The notes beneath the pieces are model-generated. The model did no database searches, was not told the DNA's origin, and was given only the letters and a program-made list of their open reading frames with translations. Source: Tipula vernalis (lineage: Eukaryota; Arthropoda; Insecta; Diptera; Tipulidae). From it: DNA of 64,000 nt. Position 1 is the stretch's first letter. Each line of letters opens with the position of its first letter. A program made the translations under genes and the position numbers. Of the stretch, positions 54,293-64,000 are shown piece by piece. The stretch covers positions 248,864,764 to 248,928,763 of the forward strand of contig OY282559.1 in assembly GCA_958295665.1 (NCBI GenBank), written 5' to 3'.

Positions 54293-57200
54293 TTATGCAT
54301 AAGCCTAATTTTAGCCGTTATCGATTTAAACCGTATCAACATCGCTCAAAGAATTAATTTCAATTTGAGATTTGATTTGGAAATTTTTCGAAGTTTGAAT
54401 TGTGCGTATCGAAGTAATACACTATACAATGCCTAATTTACAACCCGGTATAATAACAGTAGAGTTGTGATAACAGCGGTAAAAGTATTCTAAAGTTACG
54501 GTAACGGCGGTGGACTGCATTGTAATCAAGCAAGATATTTAATTAACTGTGTAAATGAAATTGAGTTTAAAGTCGGCTCTAATTTAATTGCTTCCTAATA
54601 ATTTCGAAATGTTTGGAAGATATGTTGAGAGAAACAAAAACTATACTTGGGGTTGCGGCCCTTGAAATATATATAACGCATCAAAATTATATAATAAGCC
54701 TAATAAAAGATTAAATACGTTTAAAAATGACTCTTACTCATACAAACTAAATTTTATTAAAATTTTCGATTTAGCTTGGAAAAATAAAAGCCGTATTTCC
54801 ATGATGATACGGGCGACTGTCAAAATAAACACAAAATTATCCAAATTGATAAAGAACTGATAAATGTTTGTTGATAAAAGATTTTGGGAAAATTCTGAAA
54901 ATAATTAAAATTGTTATTTTAAACAAGAATTAATTGTCTGGTCTGGTGATAACGATTATCAAAAATTTAAATATTTTTAGGTTTTAAATTATTATTAATT
55001 GTCTATTTAAAAAAATTTAAATGACTAATTAAGTCCGATAACCTCGAGTGTTACGGTAAGCCTGATAACTGATACTGAACATTATGGGATTTAAAAATAT
55101 AGCTACATACTTCTCAAAGAACAATATTCATTAATATTTAGAATTTATTTGTTTACATATCTAATGTAATAAGGTCATATTTTCACTTAAAAGGGAGCAG
55201 ATGTGCAAGAAACATACATATGCTCTCGATATATTTATTTTATATCCTTTTTGATGTTTGTTTAGAAAATAACTAACAAATAAAACATCATCGGCGGCGT
55301 GGCATGGTTATCATTTCAAAAGACACAGAAAATTTGGTAATGTTGGGGGTGATGGGAAACATATTACAATATTTTGTAAAATACTATACGATTGTTTTTT
55401 TTATTAAACAAAAATAAATTCGAGGTAAAATAATTATCTTACTCGCACACCTACATTGTTCCAATAGCACACTAGGAAATGATAAATTTTCAAAATCCGG
55501 ATGTTTGTTTATCTATACTTAGTGCTACAAAATATTAACCACTTCGTGAATCATTTTTTTTTTTTTTTGTGATCGATTCGATATGCGCATGCATGAATCT
55601 TTGTAAAAGTTAGTTTATAAGGATTACTCACTTCAAGAATTTGGTCAGTTTCAGTAAATTTAAAATTACTGTCTCCGAATATACTCGTCTCGTATCTTTA
55701 CAAAGTCACTTACTGTCATTTATAAAAATCGTAAAAATAAAAGCAAATATTTTTATGAAAATAACAATTCATATAAAAACACATTCGCAAATTTTTTTGG
55801 CAGATTACATCACTTAATATGTGTTTGGTACTAACCGCAAAAACTTTTAAATTCACTTTAATTAACTCGTCGCGACCAGTTATTGTGTTGAGATTTCACC
55901 TGTTGCCAAAAATTTGATCAACAACAATAAATCATCTGTTTGTATTTAACTAGATCAATGTCCGTGGTTTATTTCAAGATGACTGTTAATTTAATTGCAC
56001 TATATATGTAAGATCTAGAACTAGGCGCATAAATACAACATATTAGAATCTGTTTGCATATCATCTAATTACATTATTTAATCAATGTTCATCTTTATCA
56101 ATAATAAAATGAGTTTTGTGTCAATAACAAGAAGAACATACATATTACTTGTTCGTATTTTATTTAACAAGTGATTGATAACAAGTGACATTCACGACAT
56201 ATTTCAGTCAAATAATTGATATGCATACACATGCGCAATATACATTTACATATGTACACACATATTACCAAAATAATCAAATACATAATATTTTGATTGT
56301 AATTGCTCACTGTTCATAAATGGAGATATAGGAGGTGTAATTTGTAATCAGCTTGGAATTTTTAAAGTTGTGAATATTAAATCCAGTAATTATCATTATC
56401 AAAAGGCGAAAAGTACTTATGTATAACATTGAAGTAAAGATAGTCGTTCAACTATTTTTATTTGCATACAAACTAAATCATAATATTTACTTAAACTGGA
56501 ATTAGTCATAAACTTATATAGTATATGGGTGTAGTGTGCGTAAAAAATAGTTCACACCTTATCAATATTTACATTCATAACAAACAATTGTTCGAAATTT
56601 TAGAGATACAGTAATTATCTTCATAGAAATAAGCGTTTGTTTCACGTAACTTTTAAAATTTTGGCGAATTGAAGTTTCTTGATGAGTTAGAAATCCAATC
56701 ATTACACTTTTTGTGGTCATATCCGTGAATGATGCATGTTTAAGCTTAAATGACCGTATTTGGGATAATGACGATTAAAAATATTTATTCTTTGTCAACT
56801 TAATTTCTTTGTGATAAAAAAAGTATCAACGGTTAATACTATTCGTAGGGCGTTGCACATTTTAGTATGAAACTAGGTTTCATTATAAATTGAAGCTTCA
56901 TAAAAAATATTGAACTGTTCTATATAAATAAAGTGATTCCAGAAAAAAAAATTAGCAATGATCTCAGTTTTAAAATTTTTTAGATTTAATATAATAATTA
57001 ATTTCTTCTGTTTGATGGAATTTCTAGAAAAGTATTTCATAAGAAATTACAATTTATATTTTTAGAATTCAATGGTGGTTATAAATATAAAAATATTCTT
57101 TTAGGTTGGCGTGACGTTCAATGAAATTTTCGATAAATAAATCACATGGTTATGGCATATTCACAAATTAGGTGAGATTTGCTACTGTAGTATGAATTGC

Positions 57201-57605
57201 GTATGAAATTCACAATTATTATTTCCAACTCCAATACAGCATCCAATAAATTATTTTTGATAAGCATATTTTTTGCATAAAGTATATAAAGCGATCACTG
57301 TTTCTTGAAGAATTGTTTGGGTTTTCAGAGTCGCATCCACGAAGTTAAGTACATGGTACATTTCTGGTGAAAGATGTACCCCACGAAGTTAACTAAATGA
57401 GTTGAATTATTATCAACTCGTACAAACATTTAACCAAGGTTACCAACATAATGTAACCAAAATGGTTCACAGGACAAACATTTGACCCGCAGGGTTACCT
57501 ACATAGTACGTATGCAACTCTTGTGGCTAACTTTGTGGTGTAAATTTTTTTCAGCAGAAACGCCCCTAGTATGCACCTTGTGATATACGTATTTCTAAAA
57601 ACACA
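54293..57605. other. AT-rich intergenic, mostly nothing recognised
   Basis: The only structure is an imperfect foldback around 57370-57541 (CCACGAAGTTAACT versus the reversed CCACAAAGTTAGCC, plus a GAGTTG/CAACTC stem). No gene is seen. Confidence 0.45.
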
Positions 57606-57786
57606 CGGAATTGCGAGCGATTTTACAAATTTGAAAATCGAGATTTAAAAGGTCGCAAATTCGGACTTCCGGTTTTTTATTTATTCGTTCAATCGCCATG
57701 ATTGAATAAAATAGAAAAACAGAATTGAATATTTGGGGGCTTATAAATTCCGACTTTCGAATTTGTAAAATCGCTCGGAATTCCGG
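57606..57786. mobile_element. Foldback/MITE-like inverted repeat
   Basis: GGAATTGCGAGCGATTTTAC at 57606 onward matches the reversed GGAATTCCGAGCGATTTTAC ending at 57785. Similarity extends through ACAAATTTGAAAATCG versus ACAAATTCGAAAGTCG (arms about 35 bp). The 110-bp spacer is AT-rich. No target duplication is obvious. Confidence 0.6.
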
Positions 57787-57898
57787 ATTTATCAAATTCC
57801 GTATTGCAATACCTACGCGTGAGTTATTTATTGCTTTATTTAATATTTTGTAAAAAATTCATTTACAAAACGAGTCAGCATTGCTTATACTGTTTCCA

Positions 57899-58145
57899 GG
57901 TAACAAATTGCCCAAACAAGAAGTCATGTTTTGCTCCAGAAACTATTATTTGGATTTATTTATTTGAAAAAGGAAATTGCTTTAGTAAATACGGATATGA
58001 TTTCATCAGAAAATTAAGGTGTGGCCGGCGCTCCACATTTTTATATGAACTGGGAATTTTGAGAATCTTACTAAGCAAAGGAGCTTACCCATTTGTGTAT
58101 GAAGGTCGGTCCAAGTGGCCGGTTTTAATGAAATACAGTGAATAA
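57899..58145 (+). pseudogene. Unrecognised coding-like exon fragment
   Basis: A good acceptor (TATACTGTTTCCAG, ending 57899) is followed by an open frame: VTNCPNKKSCFAPETIIWIY, then KYGYDFIRKLRCGRRSTFLY and LSKGAYPFVYEGRSKWPV, ending in TAA at 58143. Composition (Cys, Arg, Gly, Trp) is more protein-like than the neighbouring frames. The aromatic/basic pattern faintly recalls FLYWCH-type zinc fingers but lacks the Cys/His set, so I do not assign it. It could be a decayed exon or transposon piece. Confidence 0.2.
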
Positions 58146-58309
58146 GTTTTAAGAAATATCAATTTTTTAATACCATTTCTATAAGATGAAAATAATTATA
58201 TACATAATTGATTTTAATTCTGTTAACAATTAGTCTAAAGATAGACTAAAAATTAATTTTTTTTAATCAGAATTGTGTACTGCTTAAAATGTGGTAATAA
58301 ATAAACATA

Positions 58310-59692
58310 CAGTGCTGGTAAAAAAAATTTGGGCAAACAAATTTATTGCAAATTGGAGTCTTTTTTTGCTAAAATTACAAAACTTTTGAAAGCAATTGGT
58401 TTATTGTTTCATTTTAAATACATGTATGACGTAATGTTTTGAAAAAAAAAATTGACCTGCAATTTAGGGGCAAAACACCGAAAAATGCCAAAATATTCAA
58501 AATACGTTGATTGGTGTTAAAGTAATGTAATAAATTAAACACTTATTTTTTATTTTTTTGTTTGTTCTTTATTGATTTATAGAAGTTCAATCTTTCATAT
58601 TAATATTTTGTTGGACCGCCTTTTGCTTTTATTACACCGGTACAACCCCGCAACTGATGTGCATAAAAATTGGGCAAGCAATTATTTTTTTTTACGCCTA
58701 CCGTTCTTGGCCGTCATTAGGGTGCAGATGTTTTATTGCCTGTAATTTATTTTTTGAGTATAAAATAGTGCATATTTTGTAAGATTAAGTTATTCTGTAA
58801 GTGATCCTAGACAAATAAAGAATAAAGTGCAATTTTAGTTAAAAAAAATGGGAAAAGTTAGAGACCAGTGTAAAAGCAATATGTTGATTTTGGCGCGAGA
58901 AAATTTAACCACGCGTGAAATAGGTGAAAGATTAAACATTCCTAAAAGTACTGTCGCGTGGAATATTAAAAAAAATCGAGAGATGAGCGGTACACAAAGA
59001 AAGAAAGGCTCTGGAATGCCCAGAAAGACAACGCCAGTGGAAGATCGTTTTATACTATTACAAAGTCGTCGGAACCGTTTTAAAACTTAATCGGACATAA
59101 GACAGGATCTTGAGCGAGCAACGGGAAAAAAAATTTCAGCCGGCTTAGTGAGAAAAGCACAAAGTATCGATGTGTTGAGCTGGCCTCCGTATAGTCCAGA
59201 CTTAAATCCAATTGAAAATATTTGGTATATAATGAAGCTAGAAGTAGCAAGGAAGCGCCCAGAATCGATTGAAGCTTTAAAAAGTTTGTTAATGTTGATT
59301 TGGGAATCCATACCTCCTGCGACTTTGAAAAATTTATCAAATTCAGTGAATCGGAGGTGTATCGCTGTAATAAAAGCAAAAGGCGGTCCAACAAAACATT
59401 AATATTAAAGATTGAACTTCTATAAATCAATAAAAAACAAAAAAAAAATAAAAAATAAGTGTTTAATTTATTACATTACTTTAACTCCAATCAAACGTAT
59501 TTTGAATATTTTGGCATTTTTCGGTGTTTTGCCCCTAAATTGCAGGTCAATTTTTTTTTTCAAAAAATTACGTCATACATGTATTTAAAATGAAACAATA
59601 AACCAATTGATTTCAAAAGTTTTGTAATTTTAGCAAAAAAAGACTCCAATTTGCAATAAATTTGTTTGCCCAAATTTTTTTTACCAGCACTG
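58310..59692 (+). mobile_element. Tc1-like element with 327-bp inverted repeats, internally deleted
   Basis: TA flanks lie at 58308-58309 and 59693-59694. Ends are CAGTGCTGGTAAAAAAAATT on both sides. Inverted repeats run 58310-58636 and 59366-59692, nearly identical over 327 bp. The right repeat includes the last 12 codons of the transposase, so the reverse complement of that coding end is also found in the left repeat. The total is 1,383 bp, with a defective transposase inside. Confidence 0.95.
58848..59402 (+). pseudogene. Tc1-like transposase, internally deleted, one in-frame stop
   Basis: It starts MGKVRDQCKSNMLILAREN with an HTH (TTREIGERLNIPKSTVAWNI), then a basic GSGMPRKTT linker. An in-frame TAA lies at 59087-59089 (RFKT*SDIRQDLERATGKK). 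After ISAGLVRK the frame jumps directly to AQSIDVLSWPPYSPDLNPIE, so about 150 residues containing the first two catalytic Asp are missing. The last catalytic Glu (NPIENIW) and the C-terminus to GGPTKH remain. The reading frame is the same before and after the deletion. It cannot catalyse transposition, but its DNA-binding part could exist if translated to the stop (80 residues). Confidence 0.9.
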
Positions 59693-60445
59693 TATATGTA
59701 ACTGAACGTGAACAGTTTTGTCCTGGACTGGGATTTTGCACAAAAAGCGAGAAGCAGAGTGTGTGTCTCTTTTACATAAACTGAATATGAACACTATTTC
59801 GCTTAGTAAGAATATATTTTATTAATGCGATCTCAACTAGCTAAAATAAAATGATATTCTATTTCAACTATCATTCGTTTGTGTCTCTCACCAACGAAGG
59901 TACGTGGTCGAAGCGGAGATAGCTTTCATACATAATATAATTGACTGAGATCGCAATACAAAAAGCGACATAGACCGAATGAAATGGAGTAAAAATTTAT
60001 TCTTTTAAAAAAAGAGATAAACTCTCCTGTGGCCCTATTCTGGCTATTCCCTGGGAATTGGGAATTGAACTATTTTGATAGTAGCTGTATTTTGTTGAAA
60101 AAAAAATTAATTCGAATTATTTTTTTCTCAACAGAATAAGCAGCGAAATATTTTTTCGATTTAATTTTTATATTCTATGTTGGTACGAGTATTTCTTCTG
60201 TTTTTCATTCAAGCAGTTACGTATTTGATTTGTTCGAGCAAGAATTAAATAACTCAAATTTTTTGTTCGAATTATTTAATTCCTGTCACGTGCAATTGTT
60301 GTTGTAAATTTCTCAACAAAATATAGCTAGTATTCTAGCAGTTTGGAATTATTTTTTCTAAAAGTGTATTCTGCCGATTGGGAATTTTTAATATAGGGAA
60401 AAAATTATTCCATTTTATGTAGGTTTTGACGTTTATTTATCCCAG

Positions 60446-60557
60446 GACTCTGTATTGCGTTTTCGTTTTTTCATTTGATAAAAACAATACGAAAAAGAAA
60501 AAGGCAACATAGAGTCGTGTCGATTGTCGACCGACTCGACAATCATAATAAGGGTGA
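60446..60557. mobile_element. Palindromic MITE, truncated second copy
   Basis: The right arm AGAGTCGTGTCGATTGTCGA...TCATAATAAGGGTGA (to 60557) and part of the loop GACTCTGTATTGCGTTTT (60446-60463) match the complete copy at 9706-9837. The outer left arm is missing. Confidence 0.75.
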
Positions 60558-60689
60558 ATAATAATAATACAACAAATATTATAAAAACCAAGTAAATATT
60601 TTTAAAAGATCTTTTTAATTAACGGCCGCCACTTGGACCTTTCAAATTTTTAAACTTTTTAATTTTTTGAACATTTTGTACTACTTAAT

Positions 60690-60950
60690 AGTTTTTCAGT
60701 AAATCTTATATTTGTTGAGGTATTTGCAAAATACATTTTCTGGTCCACGGAAGTTGCCACTTCCGGTTGGCCGATTTCCACTAAAATTCATTGGGATATC
60801 CCAATTTATGAAAAACCTTAAATATTTCAGTGTTCGATTGGTTAAACTATCTGGGCTAAAGAGAGGACACCATTTTACGGACTCAGGGGATCCTAAATCG
60901 GATAAATCCCAAAAAATGCCGAGGTTGAAAATTTTCATGGTTGGTAAACT
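60690..60950 (-). repeat. Second copy of the CCCCTGAGTCCG repeat family
   Basis: On the minus strand this reads GGATCCCCTGAGTCCG, then TGGTGTCCTCTCTTTAGCCC and AGATAGTTTAACCA, matching 32015-32100 on the plus strand (CCCCTGAGTCCG, GTGTCCTCTCTACAGCCC, AGATGTTTAACCA). Open frames on both strands here are incidental. Confidence 0.6.
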
Positions 60951-61029
60951 TTATTAACGTAAACAAAATAAAAAATTAAAACTTTAAAATTTTTTAAAAT
61001 AGTCTTCTCTCAAATGTCTCGGCTCAACT

Positions 61030-61560
61030 TTTCCACCCAAGGAACATTAAGTAGTTCGGAAAAATGTTCATTCTATGTATCGAGTACCACATCGATAATA
61101 ACACAGAAGTTTCCACGTCGGTCCCGAATGACAGTTGACCTAGATCTGAGTACGGTGCGATCCTGTAATTCCTTTGAAAAAAACCACACAAAGTTTTCAG
61201 AACCTTCCAAACAGTATTCACTTCATCACAGCGGTTAATGTGTTTCCACAATGCTGACGACATCTTCAAATTTTTGTTGTGTCTTTATTTATCAGAACTT
61301 TATAGTTGAAACGTTCTGTGTGCTCTCTTGTGTTCCCCGACCTGTACGAAAATTGTCATCGTGGCTTTGCAGCGACCAAATGATAATCACTACTTTCTAC
61401 GAATTGGGTGCCCGACCAACAATATCTTACATCAGAACGACCAGAGTCCCCCCTCTTGAAATGAACCCGTGTCCAATTTGGCTTTGGTGCTTTGGGCAGT
61501 TTCTATTTTTTAAGTCTTGCGTGGATGAGTTCATGTTTCTAAACGAATCTTTTTGTATTG
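61030..61560 (-). pseudogene. RTE-like LINE fragment (endonuclease end and RT linker)
   Basis: On the minus strand: SSDVRYCWSGTQFVESSDYH followed by LVAAKPR, which is like the C-terminal SDH(H/Y)LV..KLR motif of apurinic-type endonucleases in RTE-class LINEs. In a shifted frame about 200 bp downstream comes LRSRSTVIRDRRGNFCVIID and NEHFSELLNVPWVEKL, like the spacer before reverse transcriptase (RW.EHF.ELLN). Stops and frame changes make it a relic. The reverse transcriptase itself is not visible to the left. Confidence 0.65.
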
Positions 61561-62569
61561 AAAGAATTTGCTAGCGACTCTAAGAGAGTATTCACACCAA
61601 GAGCGAATTGCGAGTAAATCGATTTCAGGAAATGTTGGCAAAAAATACACTTAATACAATGGGGTTTGTCATTTATAATATAATTACGAAAATACACAGA
61701 TGAAATATTCGTCTTAATATTTAAAATAATTTTCAAATGAGATCAAAATGATTTTTAAAGAGTTAAATGTATTAGAAACTTTGTTAAAACGAATAATGTA
61801 AAAACTAGATAGTGTGGGTCTCGGGACCCCCGACAGATGTGAAACTTAAAGTGGTGTGTAACCGAACGCATATATCTCGTTGCGAAATTTTAATTGTTGG
61901 CCTATATTGCCCTGAATTATACTTCACCGATGTACATGAATTTCAATATGAATTGGGCGTTTTCAGTATGAATTGGGCACGATACGGCAAGCTTTTGAAA
62001 ACTGAATTAAACCTGACCAGAAGTTATTAATTTTAAATAAGATTGATGTCGTGGACTTGTACATTTTAAGGATGAATTAGTTTCGTCATACTTTCGGCGG
62101 AATTGGTTTCCTCGGACTTAATTAAGTCCTTCTAATTTTTGTGCTTATTTACTTTTGTTGTTGTTCTGAAACGATTTTTTTAAGTTCATTGGCCTATCAA
62201 ACCAAGATTTTAAAATCGAATCGACCGAGCTAGTTTCTAAGAGACCGCTTCTGAATAGGATAAATTAAATATATACAATATATAACACAATGAAACATAA
62301 ATAAATCAAAACGTTCACAACAGACTCAAAAGGTACAGAATATCAAGATCAACAAATCATAAAAATTTGCTGATGTTCAAAATCAGCTGATGTTTTTATT
62401 TACTTTACGTTTAGTTTGTTTAACATCTTGATGCATCAATTCAATTTTGTATAGAGGTTCAATATCATTTCAGTATTATACCACGAAGTAACTTATAAAT
62501 TACTCTTGCAAGTGTTAGATTGTATGTTTACCTTAAATTTTGTGTTGCAAACGAAATTTCTTGTGCTGA

Positions 62570-62935
62570 TACGAAAAAAGTGACCGGAATTATGGGAAAA
62601 AACTGCTGGATTTTACATGACGATAACGCGCCATCATACCGAGCTACGATTGTGAACAAATATAAGGCCAACAACTCAATAAATACCATCGATCAACCAC
62701 CATATTCACCTGATTTAGCACCAGGTGACTTTTTCCTGTTTCCCCAGACTCAAATTGCTACTCTGTGTAACCCGTTTTGACTCCATTGAAGCCATAAAAC
62801 AAAATTCGGCGCGCTAACTGAAGGCCCTCCAGGAAAGTGCCTATAAAAAATGTTTCGATGATTGAAAAAACGCTGGCATATGTGTTTATCCTCGAATGGG
62901 GAATACTTTGAGGGCGACAAAATAAATTTTTATGA
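62570..62935 (+). pseudogene. DD34D mariner transposase, C-terminal remnant
   Basis: The remnant reads GKNCWILHDDNAPSYRATIV, then NTIDQPPYSPDLAPGDFFLF, with 34 residues between the catalytic Asp residues. A frameshift near 62745 is followed by FDSIEAIKQNSA, a stop, then LKALQESAYKKCFDD and a second stop before the normal end (GNTLRATK). It is a different mariner lineage from the one at 23-24.5 kb. No terminal repeats were found, so only the C-terminal third remains. Confidence 0.8.
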
Positions 62936-62945
62936 TTGAACTTAA

Positions 62946-64000
62946 AATTTGTGTTTACCGGTACTTTTTTGACAGAATGTATCTATTCAATCATTTCAAG
63001 CCTATTCGGTGATGCTGAGAAACCCCTGCAGAAAGACGACTATTGTTTGCTTTTTGGTTTAAAAATTCAACAAGCTATTCTATTTTCGAGCTATGTACAG
63101 TTCTGTTACGTTAGTCACGTTTTCTAAATTTAGAAGAAATATTTTGCTAATTGGCTTGCTGTAGCATTAAAATTCACAGTAAGGAATTATTTATTGGTTC
63201 CGTTTCGTTTTTTGAATAAAATACGTGTCACGGATTAGGCAGAGTATCAATCATCCTTTATACTCCCCGTATTAAAGTAGTGGCGGTTTCCAAAATCTTT
63301 GTTGATGTCATGGTGCATTGACCATGCATCGATTTTGTTCTTGAGGAAAGTTCAACTTTTCAGAATCAAAATCAATTCATTCATTAGGCTTTCACGCTTG
63401 GAAAGTGAATCCTTAGGACATTTTAATTTGTCGAAATCTACTAAAACATGTGAAATTCTGTATTCAGCACTATCCGTTCGATTATTTCCAAAATAAGAAA
63501 ATCTTCGGATTGTTATACCGTGTTGAATTAACTTTGGTTGTTGAACTACCGTAAATCTACTAAATTTTCATTCCATTTCGTCAAGTGTAGATGATATGTA
63601 GTGTTGGAAAAAAATCTTTCACGAAATTGTTAAATCCGCACATCATCAATAGTAAACGAATTTCCTAACTAGTTCTGACTGATCAGTCTTCTGAATCGTC
63701 AAATCTCAAATACTGGCATCCTTTGATTTTGTTAGTGATGTATCCAAATATTTTATAAATTCATTTAAAATTACAGTGAAAATTAGAAAATTAACGCAAA
63801 AACTAACTTTATTTGGGAGCAATTGGATTTTTGAACAAAATAATGAAATTAAACTAAGAATGTTTCTTACAATTTCTTTAAATCAATCAAATTTGCTTTA
63901 ATCGATTAAACGATTAATCGTTCATCGAAATTTGGCCAAGTGGATTAATTGACCATGCCCTAGCAATTATTTTCTACATTTATATTTAAATTACCTATTC
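62946..64000. other. Right-hand end, nothing recognised
   Basis: No supported gene, repeat or RNA. Short open frames around 62936-63500 have no family resemblance. Confidence 0.45.

Noticed and set aside
60696..60957. Paired 80-codon frames on opposite strands
   Set aside because: They coincide with the CCCCTGAGTCCG repeat, and neither resembles a protein family.

Overview
The window is AT-rich eukaryotic DNA with GT-AG introns, and the only conserved host gene is alpha-actinin (Actn) on the minus strand. Its protein is very close to the fly protein, and the exon plan and short downstream introns also suggest a dipteran, probably a brachyceran fly. This is inferred from gene and transposon content; the species cannot be named.

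1-19,560: Actn. Seven of its coding exons plus one mutually exclusive alternative exon are present (844 codons in frame). They cover the N-terminus, both calponin-homology domains, the spectrin-repeat rod and the EF-hands. The last exon (about 50 residues) lies beyond the left edge. A 14.3-kb first intron separates the N-terminal exon (18,909-19,025) from the rest. At the junction between the actin-binding domain and the rod there are two interchangeable 86-nt exons and an alternative donor that would add 19 residues. This matches the muscle/non-muscle isoform choice known from Drosophila Actn. Intron 1 also holds small inverted-repeat elements and an apparently identical 734-bp tandem duplication.

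20,513-25,440: a nest of four DNA transposons. A piggyBac-like element is split by a Tc1-like element with long inverted repeats. That element is itself interrupted by an apparently intact maT-type (DD37D) mariner with a 343-codon open transposase, and by a broken DD34D mariner carrying an in-frame 246-bp internal duplication. Each of the three TA-type insertions has a readable TA duplication and inverted repeats.

25,440-64,000: intergenic or intronic sequence with no convincing host gene. It is full of decayed transposons: Tc1-like (27.7-28.3 kb and 58.3-59.7 kb), DD37D and DD34D mariner remnants (41.5 and 62.6 kb), hAT remnants (31.2, 35.1 and 51.4 kb) and LINE fragments (42.7 and 61 kb). 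It also has a gag-like fragment (34.4 kb), several MITEs with TTAA or TAA duplications, a 506-bp (AT)n microsatellite, minisatellites and direct repeats. A short spliced reading frame with a signal-peptide-like start (50.9-51.25 kb) is the only candidate for an undescribed host gene. No tRNA, rRNA or CRISPR was found.
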